A stretch of 27,886 bases of DNA from Actinomycetota bacterium (GTDB taxonomy: Bacteria; Actinomycetota; Thermoleophilia; Gaiellales; Gaiellaceae), in NCBI GenBank assembly GCA_013697465.1, contig JACCWU010000019.1, forward strand, positions 1-27,886, given 5' to 3'. Shown here piece after piece: positions 15,287 through 22,438 of the stretch. Below the pieces are notes generated by a model. That model saw only the letters and a program-made list of their open reading frames with translations. It did no database searches and was not told the origin of the DNA. Every line of letters begins with the position of its first letter. Within the stretch, counting starts at the first letter, position 1. The position numbers were made by a program, and so were the translations under genes.

Positions 15287-17369
15287 CCGCGCGCGCCGGA
15301 TCCCCGTCTGGATCTGGCTCGCGGCGATCGTCCTCGGCTCCGCGATCTTTCGCGCCGTCATTGGCCGGGGGATCGTCGCTCCGTTCATCATGGTCGACGA
15401 GGTCATCTGGGCGGAGATCGCCCGCGGGATTGCCGATGCGGGCGAGCCGCTCGTTCGCGGAGACCCGGACCCGGGGTACGGGATCGTCTACCCGCTGCTC
15501 GTCAGCCCGGCGTACGCGCTCTTCGAGAGCCTTCCCGACGCGTACGCGGCCCTGAAGGCGGTCAACGCGGTCGCGATGTCGCTCGCCGCGATCCCCGCGT
15601 ACTTCCTCGCCCGGAGGGTCGTAGGCGAAGGTCTCTCGCTGCTCGGAGCGCTGCTCGCCGTGGCGATTCCATCGCTCGCCTATACGGGCACCGTAATGAC
15701 GGAGAACGCGTTCTACCCGCTGTTCCTCGTCCTCGCGCTCGTCATCCAGCTCATGCTCGAGCGGCCGACCGCTCTCCGTGTCGTCCTGCTCGTCGCCCTC
15801 CTCGGGCTCGCTTTCGCGACGCGCGTGCAGGCCGTCGCGATCCTCCCCGCGGTGCTGCTCGCTCCGCTCGTCCTCGAGGTCTTCGAGCGCCGTGGGCTGC
15901 GGGCGACGCTCAACCGCTTCCGGGTGCTGTACGGCGTAGTGGTCGCGCTCGGGATCCTCGTGCTCGCGGTCCAGCTCGTCGGTGGGCGCTCCCTCCAGGA
16001 TCTTCTCGGCGCGTACTCACCCGTCGGCGACGCGAGCTACGACCTGGGCGAGGTTCTGCGCTACCTCGTCTGGCACGTCGCGGAGCTCGCTCTCTACCTC
16101 CTGGTCGTCCCGGTGGCGGCCACGATCGTGCTCGTCGGCCGTGCGCGCTCGCTCGACGCTCCGCTCCGGGCGTTTCTCGCGGCGACGGTCGCGCTGACGG
16201 TTTGCCTCGTCCCCGTCGTCGCGGCGTTCGCATCCGTCTTCTCGGATCGGATCGAGGAGCGAAACCTCTTCTACCTCGCTCCGCTTTTCGTCATAGCGCT
16301 CCTCGCCTGGATCGACCGCGGCGCGCCGCGTCCGCGGGTGCTCGCCCCCGTCGCGGCGGCGGTCTCGGCGCTGCTCGTCCTGCTGATCCCCTTCGACCGC
16401 TTCCTCACGACGTCGGCGATCACGGACACGCTCATGCTCCTGCCTTTCTGGTCGCTGCAGGATCGAATCGGCTCGGGCTGGATCACGCCCGCGGCTTTCG
16501 GGCTAACCGTCGCTCTCGGCCTCGCCTTCCTGCTCGTACCCACGCGCTACGTCGTCGTCCTCCCGCTGCTCGTCCTCGGGCTGTGGACCGTCTCGCTCAA
16601 GCCGATCTGGTGGGGAAAGCACGGCTTCGAGCGGTTCTCGCGCGGCTCGCTCTTTCAGGGGATCCGCGCCCCCGAGAGGGATTGGATCGACCGCGCGCTC
16701 CCTGACGACGCGGAGGCAGCGTTCCTCTGGACCGGCCGCACCGACCGGCTCACCGTGAACCAGAACGAGTTCTTCAGCCGCGGCGTGGGGCAGGTGTACT
16801 TCGTGGAGAAGCCGACTCCCGGCGGCCTGCCGGAGACGCGCGTCACGATCGACCGCGAGACCGGCGCGGTGACGCTTCCCGAAGGGGACCCCGTGATCGA
16901 CCCGTACGTCGTCGCCGACTCGTCGTTCGAACCCGACGGAGAGGCGCTCGCCCGTGATCGTGGCTGGGGAATCACGCTCTGGCGCGTGCGACCGCCCCTC
17001 GTCTCCGCGGTCCGTATCGACGGGCTCTACCCGAACGACACGTGGTCGGGCAGGACGGTGACGTACGTGCGCCGCCGCTGTCTGCCGGGGATGCTCGCGG
17101 TCGAGCTCTCGAGCGACGGCACGCTCTTTCTCGAGCCCCAGCGGATCGTCGCCCGCTCGAACGGAAAGGTCGTCGGGAGCATCGGGCTGCAGCCGGCCGC
17201 CCAAGCCGTCCTGCGAGTTCCGCTCGCTCCCGCCGGGCCGGCTGGCAGGTGCCGCGTCGTCTTCGCCGTCACACCCACCGAGGTGCCGTCGCGGGTGAGT
17301 CCGGGCTCGGGCGACGACCGCGAGCTCGGCGCCCACTTCAACCGCTTCGTATACACACCCCGGAAGTGA
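15276..17369 (+). CDS. GT39-like membrane glycosyltransferase with C-terminal extracytoplasmic domain
   Basis: 697 residues. TTG 15276 is the only start that fits before the first helix (VWIWLAAIVLGSAIF) and overlaps the upstream gene by 11 bases. The first outer loop has IMVDEVIWAEIARGIADAGEP, with the D-E pair expected for GT-C catalysis. About twelve helices run to residue ~445. The remaining ~250 residues are soluble: first a segment with LFQGIRAPERDWIDRALPDDAE and FLWTGRTDRLTVNQNEFF, then a beta-rich part ending GDDRELGAHFNRF. It would transfer sugar from a polyprenyl-phosphate donor on the outer face. It is homologous in layout and tail signature to the 720-residue protein at 22435-24597. 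It is the last gene before the 172-bp structured gap. Confidence 0.8.
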   Translation: MVVSRARRIPVWIWLAAIVLGSAIFRAVIGRGIVAPFIMVDEVIWAEIARGIADAGEPLVRGDPDPGYGIVYPLLVSPAYALFESLPDAYAALKAVNAVAMSLAAIPAYFLARRVVGEGLSLLGALLAVAIPSLAYTGTVMTENAFYPLFLVLALVIQLMLERPTALRVVLLVALLGLAFATRVQAVAILPAVLLAPLVLEVFERRGLRATLNRFRVLYGVVVALGILVLAVQLVGGRSLQDLLGAYSPVGDASYDLGEVLRYLVWHVAELALYLLVVPVAATIVLVGRARSLDAPLRAFLAATVALTVCLVPVVAAFASVFSDRIEERNLFYLAPLFVIALLAWIDRGAPRPRVLAPVAAAVSALLVLLIPFDRFLTTSAITDTLMLLPFWSLQDRIGSGWITPAAFGLTVALGLAFLLVPTRYVVVLPLLVLGLWTVSLKPIWWGKHGFERFSRGSLFQGIRAPERDWIDRALPDDAEAAFLWTGRTDRLTVNQNEFFSRGVGQVYFVEKPTPGGLPETRVTIDRETGAVTLPEGDPVIDPYVVADSSFEPDGEALARDRGWGITLWRVRPPLVSAVRIDGLYPNDTWSGRTVTYVRRRCLPGMLAVELSSDGTLFLEPQRIVARSNGKVVGSIGLQPAAQAVLRVPLAPAGPAGRCRVVFAVTPTEVPSRVSPGSGDDRELGAHFNRFVYTPRK

Positions 17370-17399
17370 GATTCGCTCCTCATGCTGCTGGACACCTCC

Positions 17400-17435
17400 G
17401 GCTCCCGGCCGGCGGAGCCGGCCTCCGCCGGAGCC
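17400..17435 (+). other. strong GC hairpin after the GT39-like gene
   Basis: GGCTCC (17400-17405) pairs with GGAGCC (17430-17435), and inside it GGCGGA (17411-17416) pairs with TCCGCC (17424-17429), with a bulge CGGCC and loop GCCGGCC. It begins 30 bases after the stop at 17369. No T-run follows, so it is not a standard intrinsic terminator. Confidence 0.55.
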
Positions 17436-17507
17436 TGACGCCGCTCGCGGCAGGATGCAGCGCGCTCGGCGCTTGGCCGTACTACATGTACTGTCCTGCG
17501 CGCCTCG

Positions 17508-17528
17508 CGCTCGCCTCCTTTGCGAGCG
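17508..17528 (+). other. 7-bp hairpin with CTCCTTT loop before the GT4 start
   Basis: CGCTCGC (17508-17514) and GCGAGCG (17522-17528) are perfect inverted copies around the loop CTCCTTT. The hairpin ends 13 bases before the ATG at 17542, in the usual ribosome-binding zone, and no Shine-Dalgarno sequence is visible. The loop resembles the anti-Shine-Dalgarno end of 16S rRNA rather than its complement. Confidence 0.55.
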
Positions 17529-17541
17529 GCGCCCCAGCAGC

Positions 17542-18618
17542 ATGAGGATCATTGTCGACGTCAGCCCGCTGAGCCACACGCCGCTCGGCATCGGCAATTA
17601 CATCCGCGGGTCGCTCTCGGGCCTCGTGGAGGCTGCGGCGGGAAGGCACGAGATAGTCGCGTTCGCGCCGACGAGCCTGCGTGGACCGGCGCGGATCCGG
17701 AGCGCCCTCGCCGGGGTCGACGTCGAGCTGCGGCTGGTACCGCTTCCGTGGTCGCACGCCGTTCGGGCGGCCTGGAGCAGAGCCGGGCATCCGATCGCCG
17801 AGCGGCTGCTCGGGCGCTTCGACGTGCTCCACTTCACCGACTGGATGTATCCGCCGCAGCGGGCGGGAGTACGGGCGACGACGATCCACGACCTCGTGCC
17901 GCTCCACCATCCCGAGTGGTGCACACGGCGGACGATCTCGATGCACACACGCAAGTTCGAGAACACCGCGCGCACCTGCGACCTCGTCTTCGTCAACTCC
18001 GCGTACACGGGCGCCGACGTCGAGCGAACGCTGCGGATTCCCGCCGAACGGATTCGGGTCGCGCACCCCGGGGTGCGGCCGATTTTCGACGCCGAGGGCG
18101 ATGCCGCCGACCTCGGCGGACCGTACATCCTCACCGTGGCCACGCTCGAACCTCGAAAGAACCTCGGCGCGCTCCTCGACGCGCATCTCCTCCTCGCGGA
18201 CGAGCTGCAACTCATCATCGTCGGCGCGGAAGGGTGGGGCCAGCAGCCACGCCTCGACCGGCCGAACGTCCGGCGCCTTGGGTTCGTCCCCGACCCAGAG
18301 CTCGCGCGCCTCTACCGCGGTGCGGCTGTCGCCGTCTACCCTTCGCGCTTCGAGGGCTTCGGGATTCCGGTGATCGAGGCAATGGCCTGTGGTTGTCCCG
18401 TCGTCTCGTCGTCGCACGCTTCGCTCGACGAGGCCAGTGGCGATGCGGCTGTTCGTGCCGACCCGGACGATCCAGCGGCGATTGCAGCCGCGGTCGAGGA
18501 TGCCGTTACGTGGCGAGATGAGGTCACCGCTCGCGGGCTCGCCCATGCGTCGCGCTTCACCTGGCGCGCGGTCGGCGAGATCTTCCTGCGCAGCTACGAG
18601 GATGCCGCGACCGGGTGA
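17542..18618 (+). CDS. GT4 glycosyltransferase
   Basis: 358 residues from ATG 17542, where the family's first strand (MRIIVDVSPLSHTPLGIGNYI) starts; an in-frame ATG at 17455 lies inside the inverted-repeat element and would add a Cys/Arg-rich stretch with no family resemblance. The N half has DVLHFTDWMYPP and TTIHDLVPLHHPEW. The C half has YILTVATLEPRKNLGALLDA and the E-x7-E motif in RFEGFGIPVIEAMACGCPVV. It belongs to the GT4 branch with 'D-L/V-P...H-P' and 'T-L-E-P-R-K-N', often mannosyl- or rhamnosyltransferases. The start codon lies in the right arm of the 15-bp inverted repeat, so its translation may depend on RNA folding. The GTGA overlap leads to the Nudix gene. Confidence 0.93.
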   Translation: MRIIVDVSPLSHTPLGIGNYIRGSLSGLVEAAAGRHEIVAFAPTSLRGPARIRSALAGVDVELRLVPLPWSHAVRAAWSRAGHPIAERLLGRFDVLHFTDWMYPPQRAGVRATTIHDLVPLHHPEWCTRRTISMHTRKFENTARTCDLVFVNSAYTGADVERTLRIPAERIRVAHPGVRPIFDAEGDAADLGGPYILTVATLEPRKNLGALLDAHLLLADELQLIIVGAEGWGQQPRLDRPNVRRLGFVPDPELARLYRGAAVAVYPSRFEGFGIPVIEAMACGCPVVSSSHASLDEASGDAAVRADPDDPAAIAAAVEDAVTWRDEVTARGLAHASRFTWRAVGEIFLRSYEDAATG

Positions 18619-19067
18619 GGAGGCCGGAAGAGATCTTCGTGGTCGTGTACCGCGTCAACGAGAGTGGCGTGGAGTTCCTCGTCCTCCAGCGCTCTCCGGA
18701 ACGCCAGGGTTACTGGCACCTCGTGGCCGGAGCCCTCGAGCTCGCCGAAGAGGCGGCGCCTGCAGCCCGGAGAGAGCTGCAGGAGGAGACGGGTCTCGAT
18801 GCGCAAGTCACCGACCTCGAGCTCCGCTACATCTACCCGCTCGACGACGAACCCCCGGACGTGCGTGCCCGTTTCGCCGACGACGTGAGCGAGGTTGTCG
18901 TGACGGCGTACCTGGCCGAGGCGCCAGCATCCTGGGAACCGTCTCTCAACGAGGAGCACGTCGATCATCGTTGGCTCTCGGCCGACGAGGCTGTCGACCT
19001 GATTCGCTACCCGGAGCCGAAGGACGCGGTCCTGCACGCGGCGCGATTGCTAGGCGTCGCGGCGTGA
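18615..19067 (+). CDS. Nudix hydrolase
   Basis: 150 residues with a complete Nudix box, G39-x5-E45-x7-R53-E54-L-Q-E57-E58-T-G60-L, which binds the metal and cuts a nucleoside diphosphate linked to another moiety. The N-terminal strand IFVVVYRVN, the QRSPERQGYWHLVAGALE stretch and the late H-x-x-H-R-W-L segment resemble the NudB/dihydroneopterin-triphosphate diphosphatase group. It is soluble and cytosolic. It is embedded between two GT4 genes with GTGA overlaps on both sides, so its dose is tied to theirs. Possible roles are hydrolysing excess NDP-sugar, clearing an inhibitory nucleotide product, or a housekeeping role with accidental placement. The substrate cannot be read from sequence. Confidence 0.9.
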   Translation: MRRPEEIFVVVYRVNESGVEFLVLQRSPERQGYWHLVAGALELAEEAAPAARRELQEETGLDAQVTDLELRYIYPLDDEPPDVRARFADDVSEVVVTAYLAEAPASWEPSLNEEHVDHRWLSADEAVDLIRYPEPKDAVLHAARLLGVAA

Positions 19068-20032
19068 AGGTAGGCGTTGACGTCTCGCCTCTCCAGCAGA
19101 CCCGTGCCGGAACTGCACGGCACGTGCGCGGGCTCCTCGGCGCGCTGCGCGGCCGTCCAGGTCTCGAGCTCGAGCTCCTCTCGTTCGGCGGCCCGAGCCG
19201 GCTTTCGAGCGTCGTTCGTGACGCGGCCTGGTACCCGCTTGCTCTTCGCGGGCGCGCGCGCGATCTCGACATCCTCCACTGCACGACCTTTCGGGGGCCA
19301 TCGCGCTCGCGCGTGCCGGTCGTCCTGACCGTCCACGACCTCGCGCTGCTTCGCTTCCCGGAGGCGTTTCCGAGCTGGCACCGCCTGTACGGGAAGACCG
19401 GTCTCCGCTCGACACTCCGCGCGGCCGACGCCGTCGTCGCCGTATCCGAGCTCACGAAGGAGGAGACGGCGTCGCTCGCGGGCGTTCCGCTCGAGCGCAT
19501 CCGAGTCGTCCCCAACGGGGTCGATGCGGTTTTCACGCCGGTGGGGCCTAGCGCCGAGGGCGACTACGTACTCACGGTCGCCACGCTCGAGCCGAGGAAG
19601 AACCTGGCGAGGGCGGTCGAGGCGTCCCGGCTCGCGGGGGTCGAGCTTCGTGCTGTCGGCGCGCGCGGATGGGGTGGGGTCGAGGTTCCGGGCTGGGTCG
19701 GCGAGGTGACGGACGACGAGCTCGCCGCTCTTTATCGGGGCGCCCGCTGCGTGCTGTATCCCTCGCTGTACGAGGGCTTCGGCCTGCCCGTGCTCGAGGC
19801 GATGGCGTGCGGGACGCCCGTCGTCACCTCACGCGGCACGGCGATGGAGGAGATAGCCGGCGGCGCCGCGGTGCTGATCGATCCTCTCGACTCGGAGGCG
19901 CTGGCCGACGGCATCGCGGAGGCCGCGAAGCGTCGCGAGGAGCTCGTCCCGCGCGGAATCGAGCGCGCGCGCGAGTTCACCTGGGCTCGCGCGGCCGACG
20001 AAGTGTCAGTCTTGTGGGCGGAGTTGGCGTGA
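19064..20032 (+). CDS. GT4 glycosyltransferase
   Basis: 322 residues, a compact GT-B enzyme. GTG 19064 overlaps the Nudix stop codon and starts VKVGVDVSPLQQTRAGTARHV, the standard first strand; the frame is open far upstream but only as shadow. The N half has DILHCTTFRGP and VVLTVHDLALLRFPEAFP. The linker is AVVAVSELTKEETASL and the C half contains VVPNGVDAVFTPVG, YVLTVATLEPRKNLARAVEA and E-x7-E in LYEGFGLPVLEAMACGTPVV. It is clearly paralogous to the proteins at 17542-18618 and 20029-21066, which suggests tandem duplication followed by change of specificity. It is coupled on both sides by GTGA overlaps. Donor and acceptor are unknown. Confidence 0.93.
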   Translation: MKVGVDVSPLQQTRAGTARHVRGLLGALRGRPGLELELLSFGGPSRLSSVVRDAAWYPLALRGRARDLDILHCTTFRGPSRSRVPVVLTVHDLALLRFPEAFPSWHRLYGKTGLRSTLRAADAVVAVSELTKEETASLAGVPLERIRVVPNGVDAVFTPVGPSAEGDYVLTVATLEPRKNLARAVEASRLAGVELRAVGARGWGGVEVPGWVGEVTDDELAALYRGARCVLYPSLYEGFGLPVLEAMACGTPVVTSRGTAMEEIAGGAAVLIDPLDSEALADGIAEAAKRREELVPRGIERAREFTWARAADEVSVLWAELA

Positions 20033-21066
20033 CCCCGCTCGTCGTGGTCGACGCCGACGTTCTGGGCAGGCAGAGAACCGGGGACGAAACCTACGTCCGG
20101 AACCTCCTGCGCGAGCTCTCCTCGCTCGCCGAGGACGTCGGGATCCGCCTCGCGGCGACCACTCGACGGCCAGACCTGGTGCCGGCGGGCGTCCGGGCGG
20201 TCGAGCTTCGGGCGCGCACGCAGGAGCTGCGCATGGCGCTCTCTCTGCCACGAGCGCTGCGCCGCCTCGACGCGGCGCTCTGCCACACTCAGTACGCGCT
20301 CCCCTTGCGTCCCCCGTGCCCGTGCGTCGTCACCGTCCACGACGTCTCGTTCGCGCGGGAGCCCGGACTGATGGGCCGGAAGGACCGACTCGTCTTCCGC
20401 ACGATGGTTCCGCGAGCCGTCCGGCGGGCGGTGCGCATTCTCGCGGTGTCCGAGAGGACGAAACGCGACCTCGTCGAGCTCTATGACATATCTCCGGACC
20501 GGATCGTCGTCACCCCGAACGGCGTCGATCCCGCGTTTCGCCCGGCCGACGAGAGATTCAACAACAGTCTGTTGCAAAGTCCGTACGTTCTCGCTGTTGG
20601 AGCCGTACAAGCGCGCAAGAACCAGCTCGCGGCGCTCGAGGCTGCAGACGCCGTGGATCTGCCGCTCGTCGTCGTGGGGCCGGAGAAGGACCCGGCGCTC
20701 GCGGCCGAGCTCCGGCGGCGCGGCGCCCGTCTCGAGGGCTACGTGGAGACCGGGCGCCTCGTCGAGCTCTACCGCGGTGCGGCGTGTCTCGTCCAAGCGT
20801 CGCGCTTCGAGGGATTCGGTTTGCCGGTGCTCGAGGCGATGGCCTGCGGGACGCCGGTCGTCGCCGTGCGCGAGCCGGCCCTGGAGGAGGTCGCCGGGGA
20901 CGCCGCAGTGTTCGTGGAGGACGGGCGCCTCGCGGACGGGATCCGGCAGGCGCTTGCCGAACGGGACAGGCTCGTGGAGGCCGGTCTCGAGCGCGCCCAA
21001 CGGTTCACCTGGCGAGGCGCCGCCGAGCGAACGCTCGCGGTATACCGGGAGATACTCAAAACGTGA
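20029..21066 (+). CDS. GT4 glycosyltransferase
   Basis: 345 residues from GTG 20029 (GTGA overlap with the upstream TGA; GGAG lies seven bases upstream). It begins VTPLVVVDADVLGRQRTGDETYVRNLL, typical of the GT4 group with R-T-G-D/N-E-T-Y. CVVTVHDVSFAREP, ILAVSERTKRDL and IVVTPNGVDPAFRP lead to YVLAVGAVQARKNQLAALEA and the E-x7-E motif in RFEGFGLPVLEAMACGTPVV. It is a paralogue of the two GT4 proteins just upstream. Residues ~175-184 (ERFNNSLLQS) between the two halves are encoded by an unusually AT-rich stretch with rare codons such as AGA, AGT and TTG. It is coupled by GTGA to the following GT2 gene. Confidence 0.93.
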   Translation: MTPLVVVDADVLGRQRTGDETYVRNLLRELSSLAEDVGIRLAATTRRPDLVPAGVRAVELRARTQELRMALSLPRALRRLDAALCHTQYALPLRPPCPCVVTVHDVSFAREPGLMGRKDRLVFRTMVPRAVRRAVRILAVSERTKRDLVELYDISPDRIVVTPNGVDPAFRPADERFNNSLLQSPYVLAVGAVQARKNQLAALEAADAVDLPLVVVGPEKDPALAAELRRRGARLEGYVETGRLVELYRGAACLVQASRFEGFGLPVLEAMACGTPVVAVREPALEEVAGDAAVFVEDGRLADGIRQALAERDRLVEAGLERAQRFTWRGAAERTLAVYREILKT

Positions 21067-21821
21067 AAGTGTCGGCCGTCGTCGTCTCGCACGGCCATGC
21101 GGCGGAGCTCGAGCGGTCGCTGCCCGCGCTCGTCCCGCAGGTAGACGAGATCCTCGTGGTGGCGAACACTCCGGGCTCGGTCGGCGCGCTGCCCGACGGC
21201 GTGAGGGTGCTCGAGAACCCGCGCCCGCTCTCGCTCGCAGCGAATGTGAACGCCGGCAGTGCGCAGACGTCGGGCGAGTACGTGCTGGTGGCGAACCCGG
21301 ATGCGATCGCGGAGCCGGGCGCGGTGGCGGAGCTCGTCGCCTTCGCCGACGTCCATCCCCGGTGCGGCCTCGCGGGACCCCAGATGCACTGGCCGGATGG
21401 ACGCTGGCAGCCGACGCGCCGCCGTTTCCCGACCGTGCGCGGCACGCTCGTTCGCCGCACACCGCTGCGCCGTTGGCGTCCTCCGCTCGAGCGGCAGAGC
21501 GACCACTATCACCTCGACGAGCGGCCGACGGCTCCCGTGCAGGCGGACTGGCTGCTCGGGGCTTTCCTCCTTCAGCGGCGCACGATGCTCGACGAGCTGG
21601 GAGGCTGGGATGCCGGCTTCCGGCACTACTGTGAGGACATCGACCTCGGCTACCGGGCGATGCAGGCGGGCTGGGAGCGGTGGTACGTCCCGCAGGCGGT
21701 CGTGACCCATGACTACGCCGCGGTGATCGATCGGGGGTTCCTTTCCCGGCACACGCTCTGGCACCTGCGCGGTATGGCGCGCTTCGTGCGCAAGCATCCC
21801 GAGCGCCTCCTCTCCCTGTGA
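21063..21821 (+). CDS. GT2 glycosyltransferase, rhamnosyltransferase-like
   Basis: 252 residues, GT-A fold without membrane helices. It starts VKVSAVVVSHGHAAELERSLPAL from GTG 21063 (GTGA overlap). The nucleotide-binding region has NPRPLSLAANVNAGSAQTSG and YVLVANPDA, where N-P-D replaces the usual D-x-D. The acceptor side has WLLGAFLLQRRTMLDELGGWDAGF and the catalytic-base segment EDIDLGYRAMQAGW, followed by H-D near the C terminus. This arrangement is typical of WbbL/rhamnosyltransferase-type GT2 enzymes, which usually take dTDP-L-rhamnose; no dTDP-rhamnose genes are in the window, so the donor remains open. It is coupled to the GT4 upstream and the methyltransferase downstream. Confidence 0.9.
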   Translation: MKVSAVVVSHGHAAELERSLPALVPQVDEILVVANTPGSVGALPDGVRVLENPRPLSLAANVNAGSAQTSGEYVLVANPDAIAEPGAVAELVAFADVHPRCGLAGPQMHWPDGRWQPTRRRFPTVRGTLVRRTPLRRWRPPLERQSDHYHLDERPTAPVQADWLLGAFLLQRRTMLDELGGWDAGFRHYCEDIDLGYRAMQAGWERWYVPQAVVTHDYAAVIDRGFLSRHTLWHLRGMARFVRKHPERLLSL

Positions 21822-22438
21822 AGGACGACCAGTACCGGCGCCAAGCGGAGGACTGGACGGAGCGTCAGTACGCGGACGCGGCGTCGTACCTCGCGCACCG
21901 TGCCGACCTCGTCGTCTCGCTCGGGCCGCGGCTCGAGCGCGGGGACGAGGTGCTCGATCTCGCTTGCGGCGACGGCGGGCTCGGCGAGCAGCTGCTCGCG
22001 CGCGGTCTCCGTTACCGCGGGGTTGACGTCACCCCGGAGATGGCCGCCGAGGCCGAGCGACGGCTCGGCGAGCGCGCCCCGATCGAGACCGGCGACCTGA
22101 ACGACTACGAGCCGCCTGCCCGCGTCGACGCGACCACGGTCTTCCGGGCGATCTACTACGCGCGCGACCGCGCGGCGTTCTTCGCGCACGTCGCCGGCTT
22201 CACCGAGAAGAAGCTCGTGTTCGATCTCAATCCGCGGCAGTACCGCGTCGCCGACGTCGTCGCAGACCTCCGCGGCGCCGGCTTCGGACGAATCGAGCTT
22301 CGGCCGTTCTTCGTCCCGCAGACCGTCGCGCTGCCCGGCCTCGCGGTTGCCGTCGCGAAAGCCCTCGAGCGCTCGGGGCCGCTCGCGCGGCTTGCCCTTC
22401 GCCTCCGCTTCACCTACCTGGTCGCGGCTTCGCGCTAG
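21818..22438 (+). CDS. class I SAM-dependent methyltransferase
   Basis: 206 residues. The SAM-binding glycine loop is VLDLACGDGGLGEQLL (45-60), followed by the acidic end of strand 2 in YRGVDVTPEM and GDLNDY for motif II. A core block FRAIYYARDRAAFFAHVAGFTEKKLVFDLNP resembles small sugar or polyketide methyltransferases. There is no signal peptide. As the last gene of a glycosyltransferase operon (GTGA start overlap at 21818), it probably O-methylates a sugar of the lipid-linked glycan, which in some systems also caps chain growth; that is inference. Its TAG stop overlaps the stop of the convergent gene within the shared bases CTAG (22435-22438). Confidence 0.87.
   Translation: MKDDQYRRQAEDWTERQYADAASYLAHRADLVVSLGPRLERGDEVLDLACGDGGLGEQLLARGLRYRGVDVTPEMAAEAERRLGERAPIETGDLNDYEPPARVDATTVFRAIYYARDRAAFFAHVAGFTEKKLVFDLNPRQYRVADVVADLRGAGFGRIELRPFFVPQTVALPGLAVAVAKALERSGPLARLALRLRFTYLVAASR

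Larger units (their letters stand above)
17377..17548. repeat. 172-bp element bounded by perfect 15-bp inverted repeats
   Basis: TCCTCATGCTGCTGG (17377-17391) and CCAGCAGCATGAGGA (17534-17548) are exact inverted copies. The right arm contains the ATG (17542) and next codon of the following GT4 gene. Between the arms are further stems: 17400-17435, GCCG/CGGC (17440-17451), GCAGGA/TCCTGC (17450-17455 with 17494-17499), GCGC/GCGC (17462-17472), GTAC/GTAC (17479-17491) and CGCTCGC/GCGAGCG (17508-17528). GGCGC (17468-17472) can alternatively pair with GCGCC (17500-17504). No target-site duplication or transposase is seen. It may be a small non-autonomous mobile element or a structured leader RNA. 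Confidence 0.75.

Noticed and set aside
17400..17435. Intrinsic terminator for the GT39-like gene
   Set aside because: The hairpin is strong, but no T-run follows on either strand. It is reported only as a hairpin within the element.
17455..17541. Longer GT4 start at ATG 17455
   Set aside because: It would put 29 Cys/Arg-rich residues from the inverted-repeat element in front of the canonical first beta strand.
17377..17548. Integron attC site or CRISPR-like repeat
   Set aside because: The arms lack the GTTRRRY core sites of attC, there is no integrase, and there is only one inverted pair with no regular spacers.
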